Positions 22,112-33,861 of a stretch of 64,000 bases of DNA are shown here, piece by piece (position 1 is the stretch's first letter; each line of letters begins with the position of its first letter). The notes beneath the pieces were generated by a model. It saw only the letters and a program-made list of their open reading frames with translations, was not told where the DNA came from and made no database searches. The position numbers were made by a program, and so were the translations under genes. The DNA comes from Xanthoparmelia taractica (lineage: Eukaryota > Ascomycota > Lecanoromycetes > Lecanorales > Parmeliaceae), in contig JANQBS010000042.1 of assembly GCA_033085395.1 (NCBI GenBank), forward strand, positions 62,001 through 126,000, given 5' to 3'.

Positions 22112-23694
22112 CTAGAATGCAAGCAAAACCATAGCCTGGTGCAGACACTTGGCCTCAATGGCATCCTTCATGAAATCCGTCTCCGTGACAATAGGCGTGA
22201 TGGCCAGACGGACTGAAACCGCCATACTACTAAGCGCCTGCGGGTTCTGCGTGAACTCCTCGTCGCGACTGCACATGTTGCTAGGATTGAAATACGAGTT
22301 TGGTCCCATGGGCGGGAAGTCAAGCGTGTAGATGCAGGGCTTGGAGAGCATAAGGATGCCGATGCGGGTCGCCTCCCTCCAGATGCGGTTCAGGTCGTTC
22401 CAGGCCGGGTCACGGGGCGTGCCGTGCGCGAAGAGGGGTTGCAGAAGGTGCCACATGTCGTGCACCTTTGGCGTGATGTTGCGGTCCATCCAGGTTTCGA
22501 ACCCGTCTGCTTGCGTCATGTCGGTGATTGTTTCTGCGCAGGCGAGGAGCAGGGCCCGGCGCACGTTGGAGGGGATGTTGCCCATTAGTTGTCCGCGGAA
22601 GCTGGAGATTTTGTTGTCGTAGAAGGGGGTGAAGCCGCGGAGGAGCATGGGGCGGAAGGCGAAGTCGACGATTAGCTGGTTGATTACGCGGGCGACGAGG
22701 AGGGGGCGCGTCTTGCTTGTGCTCATGAGCTTCATGGCTGTGCGGGGGTCGGTGGCTAGGGCTAGGGCGTTGCGTAGGGAGTCGGAGATGTACTGGTCTT
22801 TGTGCTGGTCGGGGACGCTGACGTAGTTGTGCGTCCATGTTTCGGTGGAGTGGAAGAATGGGGTGAACTCGGCAATCAGGTTGACTCCGGATGCTTGGTC
22901 GGTGGTTTGGCGGACGAGCACACCTTGCTGGCTTTGGAAGGGGTTGAAAGATGGAGTGGGGGTGACTGCTGGGCGACTTTGATTGCTTGGAGCACCGAAA
23001 GAGGGCTGAGGGTGGAAGACCGGATGATTGGATGTCTGACGACGCAGACCTGGAGTTGCATGCGGTGTCACTGCCGAAGGTTGAGCGTGAGGGAAGCGAT
23101 TGCCTGGAGCGTTGTAGGCCGGTGGTGGCTGACTGTACACCTGGCTAAACGCACCGCCAGGAGGAGCAAAACGCTGAGGAGTGCTATTATGAGGTTTAGG
23201 TCCGTCCTTCGCTCCAGAAATCTGATCACTTTGGACCTTGATCGTCTTCTGCGCTTTGACCAAGTCATCGTTCAATTTCTTAAGTGCCAAACTCTTCGCG
23301 TCAACCTCATTGTTCAGGTGACTGATGTCTTGGAGCAAAAGCTGTTTCTCCGTCTCCACCTTTCGGAGTCTTGTCTTGTGCTGTGCGAGATCATCATGCA
23401 CGTCTGCGTTTGCTTGATGCAGGTCTGAAATTTCACGGTCTTTCTCGAGCAAGAGCACTTTGTTGTGCTCGATCTTTTCCTCCAAACGTCCGATGTGACG
23501 TTGGAGTTCACCGAGCGTAGCTTTATCACTGCGCTTTTGGACGAGTCAGCAACTTAGAGGCCGGTACGCACTCAAACTCAACGACTCACCAAGTGCTCCG
23601 AGTGACGGGGCTGATGGGCTACGGTTAGGTTTCCTAAGACATTTGCGAAGCCTCCATCCGAGCGACGCAAACCGGCGTTGGACTCTTGCGACAT
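22112..23694 (-). CDS. Coiled-coil protein of unknown function
   Basis: I do not recognise this family. Exon 1 (23694-23590, MSQESNAGLRRSDGGFANVL) joins exon 2 (23533-22112) after a 56-nt intron (GTGAGT...CCAAAAG), giving 508 aa. Residues ~36-130 form a strong coiled coil (LGELQRHIGRLEEKIEHNKV through LNDDLVKAQKTIKVQ). A Pro/Gln/Asn-rich linker follows to ~225. The C-terminal ~280 residues look like a globular, mostly helical domain (for example TRPLLVARVINQLIVDFAF, PSNVRRALLLACAETITDM). Several other open frames overlap it on both strands; I treat them as shadows because this frame has the splice signals, the coiled coil and globular composition. Confidence 0.8.
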
Positions 23695-25679
23695 CGCGAT
23701 ACCCGGTCTAGGTGACGTGAAGGTTAGCATAGAGTGCGACCTCGGTAACAGGAAGAGGAGTGCGAAGCCCGAGGTCAGTGACGTGAAATCACGCACAAAG
23801 CCGGACTCCTGGTGAGGTGAGAGTACAGAAACGATAAACTTACTCGGCGATGTTTCTTCAGTGTTCAGTATGCTTGCTACTCAGGTGTCTTAAGGTAGTA
23901 TAGCTGTTGTTATGCTGAGGGAGGTAAGTTGTGATGGAGGAAAAAACGGGGTTGTTGTTGGAACGGAAGATTGAGTGATGGGAAAAGAAGAAGACGACTA
24001 CAACAAGCGAAGTGACGCTAGCCGAAAGTGATAGTTAAGAAAATTCAGTGAGGTGAGGAAGAATGGGCGAGGCAAGCAGCAAGAGTTTAGTGTACAGAGA
24101 TGATTCTTTCAAAATGGGTGATGCAAGAGTCTTAAGGATGTGATGATGAGCCTTTTCAAACTCCTGTCTGCTCTCGTCTTGTTAGGTGACTGTTTGCCGT
24201 TACAATGCGTGCTTTCGTGATCGTTTATGTATCCCATATGGTTTCTGTGGTCTCTCAATGGGTCGATTGCCTTGTCCTCCACAAGCGGATGTGGCTCTTC
24301 AGTCACTCAAGGCGTTTCATGGAGGGTATTGATTCATTCAACATGCTTCTGACCGGCAATTCAATCTTCATAGGTAGCGATTTTTTTCCACAAGGTTCTG
24401 CAAAATTTTGGCAAGGTGCTGCCATCTCTTCAGCTATTCACCCTGCTAGCACGGTTTACAGTGGCTGTCCACCCTTACCACTTCCATTCTTCTATAATTA
24501 TCAATCAGCTCATTCTTTCTTTTGCAGAGGATGTTCGAATCTCTGCACAATGCTTTTGTACTTATGGTTGTCATCCCCTTTGATAATTTCATCTGTGGTT
24601 TCCAACCGCTGTCAATACATCCCCCGGTGTTTCCAGTCCCTTCAGCATGGCCCTCAAGCGTTATCCGCATAGCTCAAAATATGGTTCTTCTCCGCTCAAT
24701 GGCCTATCTAATCCCTTCAACAAAAGCTCCAACCTTGAAATATTCGAAAGGCTGTTTATTGCACCATTGCCAACTACCCCTCTCATGCGTTCTGATCCAT
24801 TTCCATGCCATGCAATTAGTATTGATTCCGTGACTGCAGACCCTTTCAGTATGGTCCTCGTTCGTAAAAGTCGATATCTATAAAGATTGCCGCTACTGTG
24901 GTATTCAGCCTTTCAATTGGGTGGTTCGGAGGTCTAAGGCTTTATAACTGTTAGCCGCTTCGGTGTATGCCCTTGGGGGTATTGAAGATTTATGGGCTGC
25001 GTAGGAAAAAGTTTAAAGAGGGTTGCTGGAGTTGCTCAGCATATCGTAGAGCAAAGTGCAACCTTCTAAATCTGAATACCTACAAGCTGATACGCAATAA
25101 GTATTTACCTAGGCTTTCGACCTCGGAAAGACCATGGCCGAAACCAAGGGCGAGCTGAGTATCGGGTCGAGAGCCCATGTTTACATTAACGAGCTTTGCA
25201 TGCTCCTCTCAACAACCCGTAAAGAGTTTCTATTTCAGGATACCTTATATACCGGAGCGACAGGTCCTCGTGAGCTTATCGGGGGAAGAGGTTGATTACT
25301 TTAATCACATACATGGAAGATTCGCCTGAATGTTCTTACTTTAAAGTCCACATGTTGAGCAATTGTGGCATTATTTCATCTAACCAAGCGCCACGATTGG
25401 GAAGGAACAGCGTATTGTAACATCTGTATCAATCAAGGGCAATGGTGCGATAGCGTGCTGTGTTTACACTATGACTAACCACTACGAAGTTGCATGAGCA
25501 AGAAGACCTAATGTGCACTTAGTCGGTTTACCAGATTGCCTCCTCTTTGTTGCGAACCTGTTCTTAAATCTGGAGTAGCGATATGAGTTAGTGCAACCGC
25601 ATCCCTCGAACATTGACCCTCAACCACCTTTTCCACGACAATGCCACCTGCAGGTACACTAGCAATACCGTCAGCAATC
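23695..25679. other. Gene-free region (2 kb)
   Basis: No gene can be supported. The left part is the promoter of the coiled-coil gene. Around 24205-24883 several short plus-strand frames overlap without domains or a consistent splice pattern. The right end is the 3' flank of the splicing-factor gene. A decayed gene cannot be excluded. Confidence 0.4.
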
Positions 25680-27634
25680 CTAAAGTGCGGAGGTTCTGGA
25701 GAACAGCGAGCTATAGACAGCGTCGACAACAGGCTGAGCTGAGATCTGTCTGCCGCCGAAGAAGCGTCCATTGAGACCTTTGATGGCGTTCTCGCCACCC
25801 TGGACGCGGTCGAACTTAAGGTAGATGTCGCCTGCGGTGTTCTGATCTAGTGAAATGTGAACGACTTTCCCGTACTTCTCGGTACACTCAGCTCGGACGT
25901 CGTCTTCGAGCTCTTTGATCCAAGCTTCACCTTCTTCCCTAGAGATATGTCAGCATTGCTTTCCGCAGGAGGGCAGAACGGCGAAGGGAAGCGAAGACAT
26001 ACTCTTGAGGATTGAACATGTTCCTGAGCAAAACACATCTGCTGGCCTGGTTGACGCTGACAGGCAACGGCTTGTTCTCTGTCTTGGGCTTGATGATCGG
26101 GCGCTTCTGGTCAGCACCGTTTGATTCGGGTGCCGGGTCATCTGTACGCGCAAGCTTCCTCATCAACGCATCTCTGCTATAATTGTTGAAGTTCACCCCA
26201 GCAACGTCTGTATCATCGAGGGCACTAGCACCTCCTCCACCTTTTTCATTGTCACGGCCTCCAGCACGATCGAATGCGCCACCTGCACCTCCTGCTTGTG
26301 AGCCACGGCCACCGTGGCCGGAGAAGGCGGATCCCTGATAGTTGCGTTGGTGTTCTTGCCCTTGGAACCGCTGGAGGAGATTTGCGGTAGATTCAGGGGT
26401 AAACTTATCGTTACCGAGGCCAACCCTAATGGGCCGCCCAGCAAGATCGAATCCATTCATCTTCTCCAAGGCTTCTCTGGCCTGATTGGGGTCTCGGAAC
26501 CTGAAGCACAGCGGTTAGTGCGAATATAATGAATAAGTACGGGAAGACACTGACTGCACAAAGCCATAGCCTCTGCTTCGCCCCTGTTCTTCCTTCTGTA
26601 GCTGAACGAATTCGAGCTCGCCGAATGGTTCGAAGACATTCTGTAGATCGCTCTCAGTGATGCTGAAATGTATGTTGCCTACGTAGAGCCTATGAAACGG
26701 TATCTGGTTGGGATTGCTATTGATAGCCTCAGGGTTGCGAGCTTGACGGTTCTTCTCGGCCTCAGTGAGCTGCGCGATAATAGGAATGCCTAAAAGCTTC
26801 TGGCCTGTAAGCTGGATAGCCAGAGCAACGGATTCCTCCTGTTTGAATTCAACGTAACCGACGCTGCCAATGTTAATGAATATTCTGCATGCGAGTACGG
26901 GGTTCAGATGCTTACCCTTTGGACCTCCCACTGACTCTGTCTTTGACGATCTGGGCCTCTTTCACTGGACCGACCTTCTCAAAAAATGCAATCAGCTCTT
27001 TCGTCCTCAATCTGGCAGCCAGCTGTTGCACAAAGACGGTCCTTCTATCGCGCTCATCTTCCGTGGGCTGGGGCGTAGGAGATTTACGCTTGGGGCTCGG
27101 AGTACGCTTTCGCTCAACGTTGCGGTCACGGCGAGGGCTCCTGTCCCGAATCCTATCATCGTCATCACGGCGAGATCGATCGCCACCGGGTCGGTAATAT
27201 CTGTCACCATTAGGCGATCTTGATCGAGTGCGGGCGCGCCCACCTCCGCGGTAGAAGTCTCCTCCGGAGCCACGGTAGTCTTCAGCGTCGGCTGAGTCCC
27301 TATGACGGCGTGAGTGACGTTTATCACTGTCTCGACTACGGTCTCTCCTGCTTCGATGACCCTCACGTCCGCTTGTACGCTCGCTTCTCGGACTTTCCAT
27401 CGCTACATCTCCGTCAACATCTCTCTCCCTCCTCAGTCTATCTCTACTTCTATCGCGATGGCGCCGCTCTCTATCGCGGCTTCGATCTCGGTGGCTGCCA
27501 TCGCGATGACGGTCACGGTCGTGACGGTCACTTTTGTAGCGATCATCGCGGTCTTTGCTGTGACGGTCTTTGGACTCAGAAGGAGCTCTATGAGCGGTGG
27601 AATCTAGTAGAGCTTCGACGTCAAGGCCTGACAT
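25680..27634 (-). CDS. RBM39/Rsd1-like RNA-binding splicing factor
   Basis: This nuclear RS-domain protein with three RRMs belongs to the RBM39/CAPER (fission yeast Rsd1) family. Exons are 27634-26916, 26863-26555, 26500-26003 and 25938-25680, giving 594 aa; introns are 52, 54 and 64 nt. Residues ~15-190 are an Arg/Ser/Asp-rich domain (RDRSRDRERRHRDRSRD). RRM1 (~197-275) has RTVFVQQL and GVGYVEFK. RRM2 (~298-375) has RLYVGNIHF and GYGFVQF. A Gly-rich linker follows, then a C-terminal U2AF-homology-type RRM3 (~500-590) with CVLLRNMFNPQE, GKVVHISLD, GDIYLKFD and NGRFFGGRQISA. Proteins of this family connect U2AF and SF1 to 3' splice sites. All joins restore these motifs exactly. Confidence 0.95.
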
Positions 27635-28363
27635 TTTGCTGATGCTGCTTGGGTGGATATGGACCGGGGCAAGGGTAAGAAATTCTTCACTTTGGGCTTG
27701 GTCAGACAGATGGATGGATGTGGCAACGTTTGAGCAAACCCTTTGTCACTGCAGTGCTATTGAAGTCGAGAACGATTCTTGAGCCTGGGAATGAAAGGAG
27801 TACAGGATGCCTAGGTTCTCATGATGCTTCAGTGAAGTTCGATGGAAGGATTGAGTTGGTATAAGACGAAGGATTGGTGGATGAGGATTCGACAGTGGAA
27901 GCCGGTAATGCCAAGCCACTACCACGGCTAAGCTAAACTCTATTCAAGGAGACTTGACGTTGCCAAGCGTAAGGGGGTGCTCAGGTTATTGACGACATTG
28001 TCGGCGTCGACGTTATGTTCGGGAATGGGTAGCGGGGAAAGCGGCATGTCATCAAGGGTCGCAACAAGCCGGCGGTTCAATAGCGAGTGACGCAGCATCC
28101 AATGAGTACTTCCTACTCATACTTCATGGTCTTCTGGGAAGGATGAGAGTGAGATTGCCGGCTGCAGCGGGCTAAACGCTACTCATGTCCGTGGATGAGA
28201 CAATGCTTACTGATGCTTCCTAACTCGAACTCAGACTCGGGGCTTTGTGACTGTGAAGAGTGTAGTTGGCATTATGCTGCTGACAACTTCTCTTCACCAA
28301 TTGATCCTCGATGCACACTAACCGCCTATTTCGAAACCAAGCAGCAATTGTGTTAACACCTGA
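27635..28363. promoter_or_regulatory. Divergent promoter region
   Basis: This 729-bp region between the divergent splicing-factor and lipase genes should carry both promoters. No gene or specific motif recognised. Confidence 0.45.
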
Positions 28364-31069
28364 GTGGCAATGGCATCTGCAACCCCCCAAACCGCCTCCG
28401 CGAGGAGTCCAACTCCAAACCGCTCTCAGGGCAAGTCATTGCAGCTAGAAATGCCAGAGTCATACTTCAAGTCTATCTTGCCTCCTGATCATGATGGCTC
28501 TTCTCCAGACGAGCAACAAGATGGCTCCCCAATGCTTGAGGAAGATGCACATTCGGTTGTTGGCGTCAGCATGAGCAGAGCTCAGACAAGATTGGTGTCC
28601 CCTCTGACCCCAGCTGCGGAAAAGGCTGCGGCTATGGGAGGCTTGGATGGAGTTGGCATACTCGACGGTGCTGCCGATTACAATGACAACAGCCAGGAAG
28701 ATACTGTTGTAAATGAAGAGCTGAAGGACCGTCAACACTTCTCCGAGGGGCCCTCGACATCGACGAAAAGACAACACTACCCCAGCCTCCCTTCGCCGTG
28801 GAGAGCGGAGCCCAGACCGTTCGAAAGGACAAAGACACATATTCAGGATCATCGGGCAATTGAACCTACAAGTGTGTTGTCAGATCTGAACGTCAGGCGC
28901 TATCTTTCCACCTTCAATCTCCCATCTTTACCCAAGACGCCAAACATGAGGGACATATCGTTTCCTAGTCTTTCGGCAATACTTGGTAGTACGCGGTCGC
29001 GCTCCCCAACACAGAGAGCTGCAACCAGACAGAAAAGGGCTAATACCTCCGCCGATATCCAGTCCGCCTTGGGCGCCAGGAACGAGGCCAAACGGCGGCC
29101 CTGTGGTGACCTTGCGATCGGACTGAACATTGAAGCTCTCGGCTTGTCGTCCGATAGGGACCAACACTCAAGACCAAATCGGAGTACTCGCCAAAGCCTA
29201 GATCCTAGTACAAAACGTCGAGGGACCTCGTCGGATACGACCGCCCTGTCGCCCCGAGGCTCACGGTTACATCGGTCCACTTCTAATCAGTCTCTAATGC
29301 TTCGCAGAGCTACCTCTACAGGTTCCTCGCTTGGCGACGATAGCAGATGGGAGAATGTACAGGATCAGGTCAACAGTAGGATGAAGGCGATAAAAGATAG
29401 TCTTCAGGATTCCAACATCAGACTACCAAGAATGCCGAATGTAACTAGTCTTAAGCTTGACGCTTTTCGCCCAGATTTCACTAGGCCTCGAGCTCAGAGC
29501 GAGGCCAAAGGACGAATGCTAATGGGTAATGAAGATGCTACAATGCATGGAAGAGGCTCCACAATGCAGGGCGAAGCGCTTCAGGATCTACAATTGTTAG
29601 GGATGAATGGCGCCCCACGGGATAAAAAGCCAAAATCAACCCATCCTTACCTGGAGCAGGCTCTCGAACATCTGACAGGGGATCTCGTGATCATGGGCGG
29701 GTATCGCGGATCTATACTGCGATCTTCCAAGCCACCTAATCGTCAGCTATGGGTTCCTATCAAAGTTGGTCTCAACATTCGCAAGGTCGACTTGGAAGTG
29801 GGGCTTCAGCCAGAAGACGAAGAGAACATGAAAGATCACATCTTTGCATCAGGAATGCTGAGTCATATTGGACCTATCGATATGGGTAGACGCCTTCTGA
29901 AGCGCTTACAGGCTTGCAAAAATGCACAAAATGGTACCTTACGAATCCATGACTACGGCTATGACTGGAGATTAAGCCCACATCTGCTTAGTCGCAGGCT
30001 TATTGAATTTCTCGAAAAACTGCCATCTAATGCGGATACTGTGCCTAGCCACAGAAGGGGAGCGATTGTCCTCGCACACAGTATGGGTGGTCTGATCACG
30101 CGACATTCAGTCAATCAACGACCGGAGCTTTTCAGGGGCGTCGTATTTGCTGGCGTTCCACAACACTGTGTTAACATTCTTGGGCCCTTGCGGAATGGAG
30201 ATGAAGTGCTTCTGAGTTCTAACGTGCTTACTGCACAGGTCAATTTCACACTTCGAAGTAGCTTCCTTTTGCTGCCAGAAGATGGCAAATGCTTCATCAA
30301 CAAGAGGACCAAAGAAGAATACCCGGTAAACTTTTTTGATGTGGAACACTGGAAGCAGTACGCCTGGTCACCATGCATAGCTTCTGCATTACCTCCTGCA
30401 AATCCTGCAGAGAGCAAGAGCTTCTTGGGCTCAATGGCTGACATCCTTCCCTCCTTCCCTTCATTCACGTTGTCTGGCAAGAGACCATCGGTCTCTCGTT
30501 TACGAGACGATAGATTCTCTCTTGATGAAACAGTCAGCACCGTTTCCACGAAGGCCAACGATGTCGTAAACGCTGCGTCTGCCCGCTCTCTCGACCCTCA
30601 AATGGGGCCATCTTCCTCGCTACTCAACAATGGTAATGCCTCTCGGAGCACCATTCCCCTCCCAGACGCCCTAGCTTATCTCAAACGCACGCTCCACCAA
30701 ACACTAGCATTCAAATCTGAGATGGCTCATAATCCGGACCACGCTTCCAAAAACCGATACCCTCCCCTTGCTATCCTCTATGCCAACAACACACCAACTG
30801 TGGCGGCAGCTCGCGTTGCTTCCCGCGATGACATCAGACGCGCAGATGCATATGATGATTTGCAATTTGCGAGTGGAGATGGGGTTTGTCTTGCTCGAGC
30901 AGCTATGTTGCCGCCAGGATATGTCTGTGCAAAAGGTGGGAAAGTGAGGACGGAGAGGGGACATGTGGGCTTACTAGGCGATCTAGAGGCGGTGGGGAAG
31001 CTTTTGGTGGCTGTGATTGAAGGGAGGAGGAGGGGGACTGGGCTGGGAGTGGAGTCCAAGGGGACGTGA
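28364..31069 (+). CDS. LCAT-like alpha/beta-hydrolase (lipase)
   Basis: This is a single-exon 901-aa protein. Residues 1-410 are disordered and Ser/Arg-rich, with no signal peptide. The catalytic half begins near HPYLEQALEHLTGDLVIMGG and resembles the lecithin:cholesterol acyltransferase / phospholipase family: HDYGYDWRLSPHLLSRRLIE, then the nucleophile elbow IVLAHSMGGLITRH (Ser about 572). The likely catalytic Asp is in FASGDGVC (about 838) and the His in RGHVGLLGD (about 866). A Ser/Thr-rich insertion lies between ~685 and 765. Substrate and location are unknown; the absence of an N-terminal targeting sequence suggests an intracellular enzyme. The last ~50 codons become strongly G-ending. 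Confidence 0.88.
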   Translation: MAMASATPQTASARSPTPNRSQGKSLQLEMPESYFKSILPPDHDGSSPDEQQDGSPMLEEDAHSVVGVSMSRAQTRLVSPLTPAAEKAAAMGGLDGVGILDGAADYNDNSQEDTVVNEELKDRQHFSEGPSTSTKRQHYPSLPSPWRAEPRPFERTKTHIQDHRAIEPTSVLSDLNVRRYLSTFNLPSLPKTPNMRDISFPSLSAILGSTRSRSPTQRAATRQKRANTSADIQSALGARNEAKRRPCGDLAIGLNIEALGLSSDRDQHSRPNRSTRQSLDPSTKRRGTSSDTTALSPRGSRLHRSTSNQSLMLRRATSTGSSLGDDSRWENVQDQVNSRMKAIKDSLQDSNIRLPRMPNVTSLKLDAFRPDFTRPRAQSEAKGRMLMGNEDATMHGRGSTMQGEALQDLQLLGMNGAPRDKKPKSTHPYLEQALEHLTGDLVIMGGYRGSILRSSKPPNRQLWVPIKVGLNIRKVDLEVGLQPEDEENMKDHIFASGMLSHIGPIDMGRRLLKRLQACKNAQNGTLRIHDYGYDWRLSPHLLSRRLIEFLEKLPSNADTVPSHRRGAIVLAHSMGGLITRHSVNQRPELFRGVVFAGVPQHCVNILGPLRNGDEVLLSSNVLTAQVNFTLRSSFLLLPEDGKCFINKRTKEEYPVNFFDVEHWKQYAWSPCIASALPPANPAESKSFLGSMADILPSFPSFTLSGKRPSVSRLRDDRFSLDETVSTVSTKANDVVNAASARSLDPQMGPSSSLLNNGNASRSTIPLPDALAYLKRTLHQTLAFKSEMAHNPDHASKNRYPPLAILYANNTPTVAAARVASRDDIRRADAYDDLQFASGDGVCLARAAMLPPGYVCAKGGKVRTERGHVGLLGDLEAVGKLLVAVIEGRRRGTGLGVESKGT

Positions 31070-31784
31070 TGAGGTGCTGTGAATAGTTTAACGCCTAGTC
31101 CAGAGATGATTTGTAATGCATGCTCAATTCGAATGTCGCTCGATTGGAGGAGCCTTTCTTATAAAGCTGGAAGATATAGACCATGCTCCAAACGGGGGAG
31201 ATGGGTGGAGCGGAGGGATTCCGCGTGCCAAGACCTTCTCCGCGCTCGGGGTACCTCATGCATCCAAAACATTTGACAGGCAGGCCATCGCTTACTTCGT
31301 ACCATCTGCTGCGTCTTAAGGAGATAAACCCTTTCACTCCATCACCCCTGTATCCAGACATCATACCAACAATATGACTACTCTCTCCTCAACCCTTCCA
31401 TCCTCTCACAAAAGATTCGACCTCCAAGACATAGCGGCCACTGCTGGCTGATCTTCAAATATGCTCCACCACCCTCTATCTCTCTGACTCTTCACCCGTT
31501 CTTTATATCCTATCTATCATCGCTCATTCGTTCACCGTATTTCCATCTCTCCACACGTAATTCGCTTAATTTGCTTGCCAAAATTTGTCTGCTTACGCTC
31601 TCAACATCCTTGCTGTCCACACGTCAGCCGGAGCCGCCTCCTTCCTTCCCAACACATTTGCCGCACACTCGCTGCCCGCGTGGCTGTTTGCCTTTCTATG
31701 CTCAGCCTTCCCAACTCACCCCCCAGTCGTTATCTGGAGCCGAGGAACGGGCTAAACCTTGGCTTGCGTGTTGCTCCGTCAAGA
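31070..31784. other. Intergenic region and probable leader
   Basis: This stretch follows the lipase stop and precedes the BTB gene. From about 31380 it is pyrimidine-rich, as fungal promoters and leaders often are. No separate gene seen. Confidence 0.4.
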
Positions 31785-33578
31785 ATGCTGGCGGTGGACA
31801 ATCACGGACAAGAAATGTGGGTTGGTGATGATGTACAAGGAGGTTCAATAGCTTCCAGCGTCTCGGGACCATCGCGATCCGAACTCGAGAACTTTACAGC
31901 ACAAAATGTGGGAAGAAGAAAGATCACACCCTCCGGGGCGTCATCTATCTCAAATGGAAAACCCCCAGTCAAGGTACCGGGTGTGATGCGCACAAGCGAC
32001 CTCGTGATGCGGAACGGACAGTCCATACTACCCAACGAAAAGGCGTTCTCTATACAGATTGGGTGGAGACTGTTTAGGCTGTCAGGAGCTTCAATCAATT
32101 CGGATGGTAAGCTCGTCTTCCCAGGGATTGAGAGGTGGCTGTCGCTAAAATCCCTAGAGCGCCGTCGTATTTCTCAAACTACTTTGAGGAGCAGCTGCGA
32201 CAAGATGAAAATGGCAACGGTTCAACAAAGACGCTGTTCATCGACCGAGATCCAGAGACCTTCGCAGATATATGTAGGCATCTACAAGGTACAGAAAGTC
32301 AAACGGGCAACTGCCAAACATCTCACTGATGTGATCGTAGGATACTATATCATACCACGGGACAACGCTCACTATGTCAGGCTCTACGCCGACGCGCAAT
32401 TTTACAGCCTTCATCGCCTCATATCCCAGCTCTTTGACTCCGAAATCTTCGTCTCAATAGGCGGTCAACAATTCCAAATACCCCGCGATACATTCTCCGG
32501 TCCTGGCAACTCCTCCAACTTCTTCTCCCTTGGCTTTGCAGGTTTTCTCGGTTCGCGCGATGATGCATTTCCTGGCCTCGAGAGTAGAGGTCTCATGCGC
32601 CCTCCCGCAGTGCAACCACAAAGCGTACCGAACCGTTGTCCTAAAGTCTTTGAGGACCTCATCCACCTATCCCGCGGCTACCCTCTCAAGATACGCGATA
32701 AGGAGCACCGTGCACAGCTTCTTAGCGACTGCAAATACTATGGCTTCAAAGGCCTTATGCACAAGCTGTTTGTGCACTCGATAAGTTACAATGCCGAACG
32801 TGGCAAATCGGAAATCATAATGCAGCTCGAAGACCTCCACAAATCCGGCATCGCCTTCGTCAACGATGTCTCGCCCTCGGACCAATCACCCTTGTGCGGC
32901 TGGGTCAACTACATGCGGCCCTTTGTTGACGAGACCAGCTACGAGGTTATTGTGGAAATAGGAAGTGAAGAGACGAAGATCGATTTCCGCTCAATGCGCG
33001 CAGACTTTTACGGTGATACCAAAGCGCGCATATCTAGCCTCTTCCAAACCGTTGCCGACAAAATGAATTTGCCTCATACTCTGCCGCTCGGGCTCATGAT
33101 GTCTTCAGGCGGCGCATCCGCAGCCTCGGCAAGTCCAGCAAATACGCCACTGAGTGAAGATAGAGTCAAAATCCGGGTTGGTCAGGACGCACATATCATA
33201 CTTGATGGCCAAGAACATACATTGGACGAAAGCGCTCTAGACCACCAGCAAGAGTTTGAGTTCAATGCAGAACCCCCCACACCTTCTTCCGCCAGCCTGG
33301 CGCCAGGACAATCATGGCCTAATTCGACAACGCGCCCTTCGAGTACCCGGCCGCCTCCTACCAAGAAACGGAAGAGGAGGGGGAGCCTGGATGAGTTTGG
33401 CGAATGGATAGTGCGGAAAGGGCAGTGGAGGATGCGAGTACAGCCAAGAGCGGAGTACCCACCTAGATTCGGTCGCGGGGAAGAGAATGATGGCATGGAG
33501 ATTGTGCTCTGCGCTGTCAAGTTGGATGCCGTCAGTGGACAGAGGGGTAGAAACATGACAAGAGATTTTGTGAGCTGA
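31785..33578 (+). CDS. Tandem BTB/POZ (T1-type) domain protein
   Basis: Exons are 31785-32106, 32160-32288 and 32341-33578, with introns of 53 and 52 nt. The frame reads through both introns, but removing them restores the BTB core (APSYFSNYFEEQ, then TLFIDRDPETFADICRHLQG|YYIIP). Two T1-type BTB domains, of the potassium-channel tetramerisation kind, follow each other: ~85-185 (HYVRLYADAQFYSLHRLISQ) and ~190-310 (IFVSIGGQQFQIPRDTFSG, then LLSDCKYYGFKGLMHKLF). The C-terminal part has a Pro/Ser-rich segment and a basic KKRKRRGS motif that could be a nuclear signal. The start is uncertain; in-frame ATGs at 31575 and 31698 lie in leader-like sequence. A role as a cullin-3 adaptor or transcriptional regulator is possible but unproven. 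Confidence 0.82.
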   Translation: MLAVDNHGQEMWVGDDVQGGSIASSVSGPSRSELENFTAQNVGRRKITPSGASSISNGKPPVKVPGVMRTSDLVMRNGQSILPNEKAFSIQIGWRLFRLSGASINSDGKLVFPGIERWLSLKSLERRRISQTTLRSSCDKMKMATVQQRRCSSTEIQRPSQIYVGIYKVQKVKRATAKHLTDVIVGYYIIPRDNAHYVRLYADAQFYSLHRLISQLFDSEIFVSIGGQQFQIPRDTFSGPGNSSNFFSLGFAGFLGSRDDAFPGLESRGLMRPPAVQPQSVPNRCPKVFEDLIHLSRGYPLKIRDKEHRAQLLSDCKYYGFKGLMHKLFVHSISYNAERGKSEIIMQLEDLHKSGIAFVNDVSPSDQSPLCGWVNYMRPFVDETSYEVIVEIGSEETKIDFRSMRADFYGDTKARISSLFQTVADKMNLPHTLPLGLMMSSGGASAASASPANTPLSEDRVKIRVGQDAHIILDGQEHTLDESALDHQQEFEFNAEPPTPSSASLAPGQSWPNSTTRPSSTRPPPTKKRKRRGSLDEFGEWIVRKGQWRMRVQPRAEYPPRFGRGEENDGMEIVLCAVKLDAVSGQRGRNMTRDFVS

Positions 33579-33861
33579 AAGGGAAACTTCTGCTGGTTTG
33601 CCTTTGGGCACCATTGTGAATAAAGGTGTTTGGGATGAAAGGAGTCTGGCTCCTGGGTTGTCTGAGATGACGCCTTTGCATGGAGGTATACCCGGAGATG
33701 TGTATATGGGTGCAGTGTACCGGATATAGCCAGCATGTCTATAGCATCGAGCACGCAGTTCTGATTCCAGCCAGTCTCCAAGCCACGCAAATAGAGTATA
33801 TAAATCTTCCTGTTCATACTCAATCCACCCCCCAATCCAATCCAATCCACTCCACTCCAAA

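Noticed and set aside
22802..23428. 208-residue plus-strand frame opposite the coiled-coil gene
   Set aside because: Antisense shadow; no start context or domain, while the minus frame has an intron and coiled coil.
24109..24883. Cluster of short frames possibly forming a spliced gene
   Set aside because: No consistent GT-AG joins or recognisable motif could be found.
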